Positions 22,031 through 33,690 of a stretch of 64,000 nucleotides of DNA are shown in pieces. The notes below the pieces were generated by a model. The model made no database searches and had not been told where the DNA came from. It was given only the letters and a program-made list of their open reading frames with translations. The stretch comes from Lepisosteus oculatus (Eukaryota; Chordata; Actinopteri; Semionotiformes; Lepisosteidae), in the NCBI RefSeq assembly GCF_040954835.1, contig NC_090709.1:45392490-45456489 (forward strand), in the 5' to 3' direction. Both the position numbers and the translations under genes were made by a program. Each line of letters begins with the position of its first letter. Position 1 is the stretch's first letter.

Positions 22031-23146
22031 AAAAAAGACGGAGCAGACGGAATCTGGATTATTTTGTGCAGTAACTGCAGTAACTGCGCGATCTGCACGG
22101 ATCTCCTACTGTACCTCGTTGCTGATGTGAAACAGGTGATCTCTCACAGCCGTCAAGTTGTGGACCGCGACACACACACACACCTAGCGGCCACGAGGAA
22201 CAAGCAGACTCGAGGTGTCGACACTGGTTCGCACGCGTTCCGCCCCACGCGTGTCCGAGAGCGGAAACGACCCGGTCTTTCCTGTGCCGGCTGAGCCTGA
22301 ACGCTTCGAACACGTTTCCGCACGGTGATCTTATAAAGAAAAAGAGCGTCTCTGTATTTTTATATTTCCATTGTATGTCTCGCCTTTTGATTCTGTACGT
22401 TTCTAACAGAATGTTAATTAAAAAAGGAATTCAACTTTAATAGAGGGAGCAGTGATAGACCATTCACGTTTGTGGATAAAATATTTAGCCACAACAATGA
22501 ACAGATTAATGATACAAACGTCCTTTATCCCAATCAGATCTCACAAATTCACCCACAGTCACAGAAACGCGCCAGGTCCTTGTCATGCATCGCGTTGTGT
22601 GTGTGTGTGATGTCCCCAGCCTGTGTAAGGATGTATCTATGTGTGTGTGTGTGATGCACAAAGACACAGTTGTGGACTTCCTGTGACCAGTGAGACAGGC
22701 CAGCAGCCCGCCCCCGCTCCACCTGGGTGAAGTGCTTGCTGTGGTTTTGAACTCAGCTCGCTGAAGTTCCGGTGGGGGTGGGGGGATCAGGTCTGACTTG
22801 TGTGAAGATACACCCCAAGAGCTCCCGCACGCTGCGTACTCCAGCCCCGTTTGAGCCGCTGGGATCTGGTTTTACTGAGCTTTTCTGCGAATGCACGACC
22901 CCCACCACCACAAAGGGCGTCGGAGCAGTTCGGGGGTCCGGATAGCACAGATCCCTGGTTGCAACAGCTCTGTCCCGTCGAAGGCCGGTGTCCGGACTCA
23001 ACTGCGGGACCCGCCAATGGTGGAAAATAACGCCCTTTTATTGGGGGGGAGGGGGGCGGCCAGCAAGAGGAAAGGAGACGTCGTCGTCTCTGGTGGTCTG
23101 AAGCCCAGCCACCGCCCCGGACTAACTGCCCCTGGACCGGGAGGAG

Positions 23147-26100
23147 ATGGACGCGCCGGCGGCGGCGAGAATCGCGCTGGTCTTCCTCACCCGTGAGTAG
23201 GCGAGCGTCCCCGTCAAATGCGCCTCTTCGGGGTTCATGCACGGCCGGACCGGACCGGAGCGACGTTGCGCGCAAAAACGCCCCGTACGTGCGGCGCTCA
23301 AGCCGCGCTGGGGTCGAGGGCGCTGCTTTGGATTTGCTCTGCGGCGGAAGCGATTCGGATGAGCAAAATCGTGTTTTTTTTCTGTTCTCTTCTTGATAAG
23401 CGGGGCATCCTCGCTCCTGAAACAGCAACGGGGTGTGAAACGTGTTTCCCTCTTAGTTCTGGGTACCAGTCCGAACCGGTACTTCATAAGGCCAGCAGTC
23501 TGAAATAAACCGCACCGATGAGCTTCGGTCCTCTGTAACTGTCCTGTTAGCGAGCAGTGTACCCGGACGGATCTGAAATCAGCCCGCCAGCCCCGTCCTG
23601 CCGGTGTCTGAGAAGGACTGACGCGAGTTTCCTGTCTCAGATGTCTGCATGACGCGGGGGCTCGGGGCCGAACCGGCCGCGGTCGTGGAGCTGCGGGTCC
23701 GAGCCGGAGACACGGTCACCCTGCCCTGCGGCATCAGGCACCTGAAGGAGACGCTGTGGATGATACAGCGGCCCCTGGAGGTGCCGCTCATCGCCGCCGT
23801 CGGTCAGGTCAGCGGCTCCCAGGTCAACAAGGAGGTGGAAGAGGGGTACCGGTCTCGCCTCTCCCTCGTCCTCGAACCCTCGACCCTCTCCGTCAGCCTG
23901 ACGCTCGCCAAACTGACGGAGTCCGACCGGGCGCTGTACTACTGCGCCGACAGAGTCGGCGGGCAGCTGAGCTTCGGAAACGGGACGGAGCTCGTCTTCC
24001 CCGGTGAGCCCCAGCCACCGCCCCTCAGCGCGGATCGCTCTGTCCTCAGCTCTCTGATCCGTTTTGCGGGCAAGAATACAATCGTTCATCTGCCGTCAGC
24101 CCTCCGGGAGAGCAGCACGTTGTGCTGAGGTCGGGTTTATGCAGTAGATTTACAGTTCCCCCCTAATTTCAACGACCAACCCCACCTTTTCTTTACCGTG
24201 CAGTGTCCTGGGCTCCTGTCAGCGTGAGATACATAGAAGGACATTTAAAACTGAGAACTGGAGGCTCTTCTGTACACAGAGGGGGGCGGGGGTGGGGAAC
24301 AGGCTGCCCAGCCCTGTGGTTGAAGCCGATACCCTGGCTCCTCTCCAGACACAGCTGGGTGAGCTCCTCCAGTCAGGACAGGAGGGTCTTCTGTGCACAG
24401 AGGGGGGTGGGGGTGGGGAACAAGCTGCCCAGCAGTGTGGTTGAAGCCGATACCCTGGCTCCTCTCCAGACACAGCTGGGTGAGCTCCTCCAGTCAGGAC
24501 AGGAGGCTCTACTGTACACAGAGGGGGGTGGGGGTGGGGAACAAGCTGCCCAGCAGTGTGGTTGAAGCCGATACCCTGGCTTCTCTCCAGACACAGCTGG
24601 GTGAGCTCCTCCAGTCAGGACAGGAGGCTCTTCTGTACACAGAGGGTGGTAGGGGTGGGGAACAAGCTGCCCAGCCCTGTGGTTGAAGCCAATACTCTGG
24701 CACAATGGGGTTTCATTAGAGAGGTTCCCAGTCTGGTCCCAGTACCCTGAGGGCTGTCTCCTTGTCTGTCGCAGGAGGAGGCCTGGAGCGTTCCCCACCC
24801 GTTCACCTCCAGCTGTCCTGCCTGCTCGTCCTGCTGTCGGCTCTGCCTCTGAGCGCCCTGGTGTCCTCTTGCTGCGCCTACTGCCTGTTCGCGAGAGACG
24901 GTACGGCCGCTCGGCCCTGCTGGACAGGACCGTGTCCAGCTCCGTGCACTGTGAATCACGACGGGACCTCTCGCACCAGGAACAGGGATCCTACCTGTGA
25001 GAGCTGGTGTTCGCTCTGCCAGCTGCTGTGTCCTGGTCTTCCTAACCTCCTGCTGCAACGTCTCCTTATAGCTCCGGAGCTGTGTGTCGCCTGTCGGAAG
25101 AGATCGAGGGCAAGACGTCAGCCCAGCATTCTGGTAATTCAGACGTTACACTTTCTAGATCACAAGACGGCAACAGAACGAATCGCAAAATCTAAAGGGC
25201 AGCCGTGCTGGGGCTCTGGGTTCAATAATGGACCTGGGGTGCTGTCTGTGTGGAGTCTGCATGTTCCCTTCATGTTGGTGTGGGTGTCCTCCAGGAGCTC
25301 CAGTTTCCTCCCACAGTCCAGAGACAGGCTGGAGGGCTCATGGTAGGAAAACTGGCTCTAGTGTGTGTGTGTGTGCCCTGTGATGGACTGGTGTCCTGTC
25401 CAGGGTGTGTGAGTGTGTGTGTGTCCTGTGATGGACTGGTGTCCTGTCCAGGGTGTGTGTCTGTGTGTCCTGTGATGGACTGGTGTCCTGTCCAGGGTGT
25501 GTGAGTGTCTGTGTCCTGTAATGGACTGGTGTCCTGTCCAGGGTGTGTGAGTGTGTGAGTGTGTCCTGTGATGGACTGGTGTCCCGTCCAGGGTGTGTGA
25601 GTGTGTGTGTGTGTCCTGTGATGGACTGGTGTCCCGTCCAGGATGTGTGAGTGTGTGTGTGTGTCCTGTGATGGACTGCTGTCCTGTCCAGGGTGTGTGA
25701 GTGTGTGTGTCCTGTGATGGACTGCTGTCCTGTCCAGGGTGTGTGAGTGTGTCAGTGTGTCCTGTGATGGACTGCTGTCCTGTCCAGGGTGTGTGAGTGT
25801 GTGAGTGTGTCCTGTGATGGACTGCTGTCCTGTCCAGGGTGTGTGAGTGTGTGTGTACTGTGATGGACTGCTGTCCTGTCCAGGGTGTGTGAGTGTGTGT
25901 GTGTCCTGTGATGGACTGCTGTCCTGTCCAGGGTGTGTGAGTGTGTGTGTGTCCTGTGATGGACTGCTGTCCTGTCCAGGGTGTGTGAGTGTGTGTGTGT
26001 GTCCTGTGATGGACTGCTGTCCTGTCCAGGGTGTGTGAATGTGTGTGTGTGTCCTGTGATGGACTGCTGTCCTGTCCAGGGTGTGTGAGTGTGTGTGTGT

Positions 26101-27003
26101 GTCCTGTGATGGACTGCTGTCCTGTCCAGGGTGTGTGAGTGTGTGTGTGTGTCCTGTGATGGACTGGTGTCCTGTCTAGGGTGTGTGTGTGTGTGTCCTG
26201 TGATGGACTGCTGTCCTGTCCAGGGTGTGTGAGTGTGTGTGTGTGTCCTGTGATGGACTGCTGTCCTGTCCAGGGTGTGTGAGTGTGTGTGTGTGTCCTG
26301 TGATGGACTGCTGTCCTGTCCAGGGTGTGTGAGTGTGTGTGTGTGTGTGTGTCCCGTGATGGACTGCTGTCCTGTCCAGGGTGTGTGAGTGTGTGTGTGT
26401 GTCCTGTGATGGACTGGTGTCCTGTCCAGGGTGTGTGTGTGTCCTGTGATGGACTGCTGTCCTGTCCAGGGTGTGTGAGTGTGTGTGTCCTGTGATGGAC
26501 TGCTGTCCTGTCCAGGGTGTGTGAGTGTGTGTGTGTGTCTTGTGATGGACTGCTGTCCTGTCCAGGGTGTGTGAGTGTGTCCTGTGATGGACTGGTGTCC
26601 TGTCCAGGGTGTGTGAGTGTGTGTGTGTCCTGTGATGGACTGCTGTCCTGTCCAGGGTGTGTGAGTGTGTGTGTTTGTCCTGTGATGGACTGCTGTCCTG
26701 TCCAGGGTGTGTGAGTGTGTGTGTCCTGTGATGGACTGGTGTCCTGTCCAGGGTGTGTGAGTGTGTGTGTCCTGTGATGGACTGCTGTCCTCTCCAGGGT
26801 GTGTGAACATGACACCAGCAGGGGGAGCTCAGGACAGGCTGCAGAGGGGTTGAGCTGATCTGGCCTCTCACTCCTGGTTTCCCTGTGGTCTCGCCCCCCT
26901 GTAGGCGGCGACAGGCGATCAGACGCAGTACGAAAACGTCGAGGAGACCGTTCCCCCGGCCGCCCCCAGGAACAGAGACGTCCGCAGGACGAGGCCCGTC
27001 TAG
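23147..27003 (+). CDS. alpha2: V(J)-type IgSF receptor with ITSM tail
   Basis: Five exons, 231 residues: signal 23147-23192, V 23641-24003, transmembrane 24775-24900, juxtamembrane 25072-25133, tail 26905-27003. The signal peptide begins MDAPAAARIALVFLT. The V domain has cysteines at about residues 45 and 117, a C-strand tryptophan at 55, and the J-like FGNGT at 127-131. The stalk is very short and the transmembrane segment (about 148-174) is uncharged and ends in Cys-Cys-Ala-Tyr-Cys. The tail has basic residues, then TQYENV with Tyr208, an ITSM. Such motifs in known receptors bind SHP-2 or SAP-type SH2 domains. No ITIM or ITAM is present. NITR or NKp30 relatives are the closest idea; the exact family is not settled. 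Confidence 0.85.
24240..24700. repeat. ~120-bp tandem repeat (4 units) in alpha2 intron 2
   Basis: Same LINE-derived unit as in alpha1 intron 2 but with four copies; alpha5 has one (61318-61400). Copy number is therefore variable at one homologous site. Confidence 0.85.
25360..26808. repeat. GT-rich ~47-bp minisatellite in alpha2 intron 4
   Basis: Roughly 30 copies of the unit described at 1688-2530, in reverse orientation, between the juxtamembrane and tail exons. Minus-strand open frames of several hundred codons through it are repeat artefacts. Confidence 0.9.
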
Positions 27004-27197
27004 TCCCTCCTCGGGGCTGCAGTCCGGCCGGAAACGAAGAGAGAGCGCTCCTCGTGCTCCAGTATCCCACCCGACCCGAAGCCACAGGGATCGGCTCCGC
27101 GGACCGCAGGCCCAGAGCTCCCTCTGTCCTCCGTGTGCCTCAGCCCTGTGTTTGTTTCGACTGGAGACAGCATGTACGAGCCACGCGTGTGAGCCGA

Positions 27198-27203
27198 AAT
27201 AAA
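27198..27203 (+). terminator. Poly(A) signal of alpha2
   Basis: AATAAA 195 bases after the stop codon, conserved in alpha1 and alpha5. Confidence 0.6.
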
Positions 27204-27661
27204 CACAGGCCGTGCCCAGCTGCATGTGCCCACCTTGTTCCCCGCAGAAACGCCAGCCCGGCCCTCTCCTCCCCCTCGGGAAACCAGGCCGAGGGAGAGC
27301 GCGGGCGGAGAGAGGCCCCACGCCGCTGTGACCGCGCGCAGTGGACACAGCCGACACCAGAGACACCGGGGGGCTCCTCGGCTGGGGGTCTGCGATGAAA
27401 GAGCTGCGATTCGTCCTGCTGGGTGCGAATCAGGCTGGAGGAAACGCAGGGCGAAGAGGCAGGGGGGAGACGGGGGGGCTCGGCCCGCAGAGGGGACAGA
27501 GAGTCTGTGTAGGCTGGCAGGAAGGGGCAGGGGGGGCTGCGCTGGCGTAGGTGTGTGGGCCAACAGGAAGTAGAGTAAGACAGCGACACAGCACCGGCCT
27601 CAGCCCTGAGCAGATCGCTGTGCCGCAGGGAGGGAGTGAAATGGTCTGACAGGACAGGAAG

Positions 27662-27665
<4 letters not shown>

Positions 27666-27709
<44 letters not shown>
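27666..27709. repeat. GT microsatellite
   Basis: Uninterrupted (GT)n of about 44 bases downstream of alpha2. Shorter CA versions lie at 756-780 and 59341-59368. Confidence 0.95.
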
Positions 27710-27710
<1 letters not shown>

Positions 27711-28917
27711 TCACCTGGGCTGAGCTGGAGTCTGACGCCCCCCGTCTGCAGTTCGGGAGTGAAAGGGTCTCCTCCGTTTTCCCAGGCTGCTCGAAAATCC
27801 ACATTTTTTCCTGCCTAGACTTGGGAAAGACTCAGAAAAGCTGAGCGCCGTTCTAGTGAATCCTGGTACCGAGTCCGGTTAAGGGTTCGGTTCTGTGCCT
27901 GTGAGGGGGGCTGGGAACCGACACTGTGGGTGTGTGTGTCCTGGATCATGATAAGGAACAACCAAGGTAGACACAGCGCCCCCTGCAGGACCAAGACCTG
28001 CAAAAATCAGGTGGTGAAACCCGACAGCCTGAACTGCCCCTCTCCCTACAGCCTGAGGTCACTCTGAGCCGACAGCTGGACTGTACCTGAACATTCAGAA
28101 ACTGGGACAGGACCTTCCCAGAGGACTTCATGGATACTAGGAGCCAATCAGAGACGCACACACCTGGATATTAAAATCTATCATTATTTACTACAATACT
28201 GGTCCTCCTAATACTGGGGTCAGCATTAGTAAAATCAATAATAAAACATGAGAAAATAATAAAAATGATTTATTATGAATATATACAATATAAAATCAAG
28301 TAGAAATTACCTCCTTTTCAGAAATATAATTATCACCCCCCACCTTACTTATATTTTATATAAATATATATATACATACATAAAAATACAACAATCACAC
28401 CCTCGCACCAGAAGAAGGCTCCGCGCCCTGAAACGCTGTGTTTTCTCTCTTCTCTTTTCAGCATGGAATAAACCTTTACTTGTTCCTTAATATAATGATG
28501 TCAAATTCCAAATTAAGTTCAAATCCCCTGTGCAGCTGCAGAGGGAAAAGTCCGTTCAGATCCGCCACTAGGGGGCGCGAGTGTCCAGGCTCCTTGTTCA
28601 CACAGCTCTGATCGTGTCCTGCGGCTCAGCTCTTTCCCCGGTTATATCGGCGTTTTGCTCGAGGCAAACCAGCGAATCAGGTCCATCAGGTTAGAGTGGC
28701 TTTCTGAGAGGACGTGATGCGGCTCTGTGACACAGGGATCAGGTCAGGAGCAGCAGGCAGGAGAGGGGCCCCTCTGTGTGAGGGTGAGGTTCCTGTGGGG
28801 AAGAGCTCTGTGGGTCCAGGGGGTCTCTCTCTCTCTGATCAGTCTGTATCCCCAGTACAGCAGGAGAGCTGGGAGTCCCTTCACCTTGACAAGATGAGTA
28901 ATCTCCCCACTGTGACG

Positions 28918-31649
28918 TCAGCAGCTCTCGTCCTGGGCTTGGCGGTGTCTCTCTCTGTCACTATCAGACAGCAGAGGCTCTTCCAGACTCGACTGGTCTT
29001 CAGGGTCAGCTGGGGTCGACCCTCCACTGAGCTCCTGGACTGTCGATTCTTCTTCACCTGCAGGAGGTTGCTCACCCTCCTCACCCTCAGATCGATACCC
29101 TGAGTCTGTCCTCTGCTCTGGGTCTTTCACAATAACTGTGCCTGAAGGGATTCCTGCAGTAACACTGGGAGAACTGGATCCACTGGGAACAATCTTAATT
29201 TCTATACCATAGTCTTCCTCCATGCGCAGGGACACAGCATCACTGAGCCTCTCAGATCCCTCAAGGATTCCATTTTCTTTATGGATATTAATATTGTTGC
29301 TTTCAGCTGGTATCATGTTTCTCTCCTCTCTCATCTTCCACCGTTTCTTACAGCAAACAGCACCCAGTGCAGCACCCATCAGCACAGCCACTATCGCAGT
29401 GATGACTGCAACACTTGCAGGCCATGACACGCTGCTCATCTCTGAAAACACAAGAACAGAGACAGTCACACAGAGAGCTAACCCACAACAGCAAGAAGGA
29501 AAAGAAAAACTATCCAGCAGCCGCTGTGAGAGAGTGTTCTGGCTGCCCAGTTTCACATCCCAGCTCAGAGCCCGAGAAACACCAGGAGAGGAGCTGGAAA
29601 ACTGCCGTCTCTGAAACACCAGCTGACACACTGGACCTGTGTGATCGGCTTCAAACCACAGGAGAAAATCAGCACTGAAACAGCTCAAGTATTGTTTCTT
29701 CATAAGAAGGTAAGTTCAGGTGGAGATCAGTTTAACTCAGTTTGTCCTGTAATGAAGACTCACCTCCCCAAGTGACAGTGACGATCGCAGTGCTGATGGT
29801 GTTTCCCTGAAGGTCCCTCACTGTGTAGCTCCCCTGATCAGCTGGTGTGAGGGAGCGCAGTGTCAGAGAGCCGTCCTGCACCCACACTCTCTGCTCGTAC
29901 CCGGGGCCAGGGAGCCCTGCGCTGCTCAGTAAGACTCTGGGAGACTGGGCAGATCCTGCAGGGTCAAACAGCACCTCCACTGGAGCAGCAGTGTGGAGAG
30001 GGAGAGTCAGACTGTCTCCAGACCTCAGGGTGAGGACTTCTGATCGAGCTGAAATTCAAGGAAAGGAGCAGAGTGAAAGAATGATGCAGACAGCAATTCA
30101 TCAGCTGTAAAGACTGCACTCACTCAGAGGAGACAGTATTGATCACATTTAAGTCTTGAGATTGAAGATAGTTTCAGAACAGCAGCACTTGTTTAGAGTT
30201 TTAAGTTATAATATATACAAGTACCGTAATGTAAAATCCTTCAATGTCAGGTAATCAATACCTAATCCAATACCTCCTATTGACCCCACACATCAGGGAG
30301 TGACACTGGTGAAAGAGTCACACTGTGCACGTTTCCCACTGGAGCCCCACTCTCACCTCCCACAGTGACGTGGACAGTGCTGATGGGGGTCCCCTGGGAG
30401 TCCTGCACTGTGTAAGTGCCCCCGTCTTCAGCTCTCACACTGGAGATCTTCAGCACCTGGTCTTGAACCTTCAGCCTGCTGGAGTCTGGGGTCACAGTGC
30501 TGTCGAGCACAGAGCACAGCCTGCGAGACTCTCCCCCCTCAGGCCTGAACCACAGCTCTACAGCCTGCTGTGTGCGCAGAGGGACACTGAGGGGGTCTCC
30601 ACAGCAGAGACTGATGTTGTCCTCGTGTCCTACAGGAAGACATTGACAAGTGAGTGGTCAGCAACACCAGGCAAGTCACATGGTCTTCTCCCAGAATTCC
30701 CTGTCTGTCCTGAAGAGTGAATTCAGTCATATACCCCAACATCGTCTGAGTTGAGCCCTGGCTAAAATTCACCAGGGGTCCTGATCTGGGGTTTGGGATG
30801 AAGGAGAAGGAAGAAAAATGATAAACAGAAGATGCTGGTGCACCCTGGAGAACTGAGAGAGAAAACAGCTGTAGGTCAGGTTAGTCGACACGAGTCAGGA
30901 ATCACTACACTGTAAACACCCGCTTCCCTCAAACTGCTCAGATCACAAGGGAGAGAAAGGAGTTTACCTAGAACTGTGAGCTTCACATCTCCCAGGAATT
31001 TCCTGTAGCTGTTGTCATCCACAATTCGACACTCGTAGATATCTTGATCCGAGAACGTCACTTTATGAAGGATCAGGGAGAAATCTCCATCTCTCATCCT
31101 CTCTCTGGACAGCTCAGCTCTGTTCTTGAACCCTGGGTAAGTGTGGATTTGGCCACTGTTGAACTCCAGCACACGGTGCCTGGCGGTCTGCCACTGTATA
31201 ATCTTCTTCTCCTCAGGAGTGAGTCTGTAGGAGCTCCCATCACAGGGCAGAGCGACTGTGTCCCCATACAGCCCAGACACAGGGAGGAGAGCAGAGCACA
31301 CTGGGAGACAGAGGACAGAGACAGAGACTTCAGCTTCCTTAAAACACAAAACAATGAGACACAGCTCTCTGGAGTTGACTAACTGCTCGATTTCTTCACA
31401 GGTAAGTGAATGAGCACTCTGATGTCTTAACTTCACAAGAAACCACAGTCAGGACAACGACCAGGACTGACGAGGGACCTGCAATATGAATATGAGTCAG
31501 GGAAGTAAAGCTACAATAGAAAACAATGCCCCAGGTGGTTTAACAACTCACTTAAGAGCTTAATAAATGAAAAAACATTCACTTGAAAGTCAAGTCCGAT
31601 CCTTACCTGGAAAGCAAACCAGAGTCAGGACACTCCTCAGGACCTTCAT
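28918..31649 (-). CDS. IgSF-B: three-Ig-domain receptor, full tail
   Basis: Exons are leader 31607-31649, V 30968-31300, Ig2 30357-30629, Ig3 29764-30048 and transmembrane plus tail 28918-29441, 485 residues. Every joint is phase 1 and the frame is open throughout. Leader MKVLRSVLTLVCFP; V domain residues about 15-125 with LPC, IIQWQ and YECRI; Ig2 126-216; Ig3 217-311; transmembrane about 319-345 (SVAVITAIVAVLMGAALGAV), followed by a KKRWKMREER basic stop-transfer. The ~135-residue tail is acidic (GYRSEGEEGEQPP, SSLEEPLLSD) and has no ITIM, ITSM or ITAM. Ig2 and Ig3 lack the canonical F-strand cysteine. It lies convergent with alpha2. Best copy for defining the family, which I cannot name with confidence. 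Confidence 0.82.
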
Positions 31650-31949
31650 TATGAGGGATCTGTGATAATGACAGGAGTGAGAGTTAAATCAGATCTCATA
31701 AAAAACAGCAGAAAATGATGGAAAGACACCAGGATCCAGCTACAAGGAGCGCAGCAGCAGTTCACAGGCACAGATGGAAAGGGATGTGGAAAAGCTGAGA
31801 GATTTAAAGCAATATTGACACAGAGGCTGAAATTCTCTCAGTACTGGAGCAGCAACTGACGGATGAGCTGGCTGAAGTTTTCAGTTTCATGTTACTTTTT
31901 CTTTCCAGCACATCCTCCACACTGAGTTAATACGATCGAGCAGAAATAG

Positions 31950-33230
31950 CAAAACCGCTTCACAAGATGAGGGAAAACACCAGGTCCCACACTGAACTGC
32001 AGGCACAGAGATGGCAAAGAAAATTGAAATGGAGGGGAAAAAAAAGCAACGACGACTCCGGTAGGAGCAGTTACAACCCGTCCCACTGCTTAAGACTCCC
32101 GTCCGCCCCCTTGTCTCGTAAGTCAACGAGTTACTCAACGTAGTTGTTGCCTTTGCGCCTCATGGAGAGCAAAATAAATAGACGGTGTACAAGAAGTGTG
32201 CAAGATTTCGAATTAAGCACGGAATTGCGAGCTTCGTGACAGGACTGTAAGTCGCCGTGCTGTCATTTTTTAGTTTTAGAAATAAGGAATCGCAGTCCTC
32301 TTGGAACAGCTTGATCTTAACGCAGTAAAGCTTTTTATACGGGAGAACACGTTTATATTCGTATTTTTTTGGGCTTTGGTGATTCCACACCTTACATAAG
32401 ACTTTCAAAATCAGATTCCATATCAGATGTTTTAATATTATTCCTAATTTGGCGTCGATAAGAGATGATATTGCATTAAAACGCGATCATGCAGGAATGA
32501 TGATGATTCTGCTGCTGTGGCGGAATCGCTGAAGCTTTAAGCACGAACCTTCAAAAGTATAATCTACGTATGAAATGGAGGGAAAAAAACTAACTTCTTC
32601 TACCAGTGTACCCGCACAGTGAGTCTTTTACTTTCATTTAATTTCAAAACATTTAAAACTCGATTTAAAATACTCAAGCTGGGAGGCAACGCTGGGTAAC
32701 CGTAGAGCAAAGAGGGTAAAACCTCCTTTTTACTGTTGATCGGCAATGACTGAAATGACATTTTAAACCGCGAAATTCCGCAGCCCGAAGAGTTTTGGAG
32801 AAAACGACTTACTTTCGTGAAGGGAGCGCTGCTTGGTTGGAGTCCCGGCACGAGTGTGCGGGAAAAAATACACAGGTTCAGCCAAAACAATAAATTTTAA
32901 AAAACCCCGAATCGCCTGTCACGCAATGAGAATCGGCCGGCGGTTTCATGAGTGTGGACACAGACTGCGCGCCGAGAAATTGAAAAGCCGTGCCGCGGGA
33001 CCCATGTACCGCCCTCTGAATCATCTGTCAGCCAATCAGGATCCGAGTTCTAGCGGGCCCCGGATGCAAAGGAACAAGCGCCCGGGCCTGAATTCTTCGT
33101 GTCGGCGGCGCTTCCGGGATTTTCGCAGTGAAGCGTGGAGCCCGAAACGCTTTCGGTGTGCTGGTAAACATCACTTAAAATGGTGCTGCTATATTGTCGA
33201 AATCCATCTCTGCACCAGATGAAACCGGAA
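31950..33230. other. Upstream region of IgSF-B
   Basis: No coding exon is evident. It shares blocks with 49430-49830 plus 50960-51100 (upstream of IgSF-C) and with 52200-54200: the CTTTTACTTTCATTTAATTT segment near 32620, GCAGCCCGAAGAGTTTT near 32780 and GTACCGCCCTCTGAATC followed by CAGCCAATCAG near 33010-33045. The repeated CCAAT region is a candidate promoter for the family, on the minus strand. Confidence 0.5.
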
Positions 33231-33537
33231 AGAATTGGATTAGGTGGCTATTGAAAGTGTCGAGATATGTGTTCCCTCATTTTTGAGTCTACATACCTAC
33301 TTGTATTATTTACTCAACACTCATGATATGTCATTGGATTGTTTGGTTTGACTTTGTTGGGTGTGAGCTACACTTCACTGAAATGTTCATTCTCAGAAAA
33401 ATTCTCATCAGCCCCGGGAGAGCCACTTTAAAAAGACAGCCTCTTCAGCAATTATAATCAATGCTGTGATTAAGGGGTGACCGTGTTTAAAAATGTTTTC
33501 GGTGTTAATGTTTGTTTGTTTGTTTGTTCGTTTGAGA

Positions 33538-33690
33538 GCCTGGGTAGCTCAGTTGGTAGAGCATAAGACTTGCAATCTTAGGGTAGTGAGTTTGTGTCCC
33601 ACGCCCAGCACCAAGGGTAAAAACTGACGTCACAAAACAGCAGTGGTTTGCAGCAACATTGCTGCCCCGTGTGCCAATGGGCATTAACAG
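33538..33690 (+). mobile_element. tRNA-derived SINE-like insertion
   Basis: The first ~75 bases read as a tRNA: an A-box GTAGCTCAGTTGGTAGAGCA, an anticodon arm TAAGA-CTTGCAA-TCTTA and a degraded B-box ending GTGTCCCAC. Acceptor-stem mismatches and the weak B-box argue against a working tRNA gene. The paralogous site near 54805 lacks the insert, so it came after that duplication. Confidence 0.55.

Larger units (their letters stand above)
22031..28200. repeat. Alpha2 block: inverted copy of the alpha1 block
   Basis: From about 22031 to 28200 the sequence is the reverse complement of about 5790 down to 60, including gene, introns, minisatellites and flanks. A third copy (58780-64000) is in the alpha1 orientation. 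The outer inverted-repeat arm found at 5938-6588 is missing on the left here. Array lengths differ strongly among the three. Confidence 0.85.

Noticed and set aside
23641-24003. Firm assignment as NITR or NKp30 gene
   Set aside because: Domain layout fits such families but diagnostic residues cannot be verified without database comparison, so no symbol is given.
33538-33613. Functional tRNA gene (TGC anticodon)
   Set aside because: Acceptor stem mismatches, a degraded B-box and absence at the paralogous site favour a SINE head or tRNA pseudogene.
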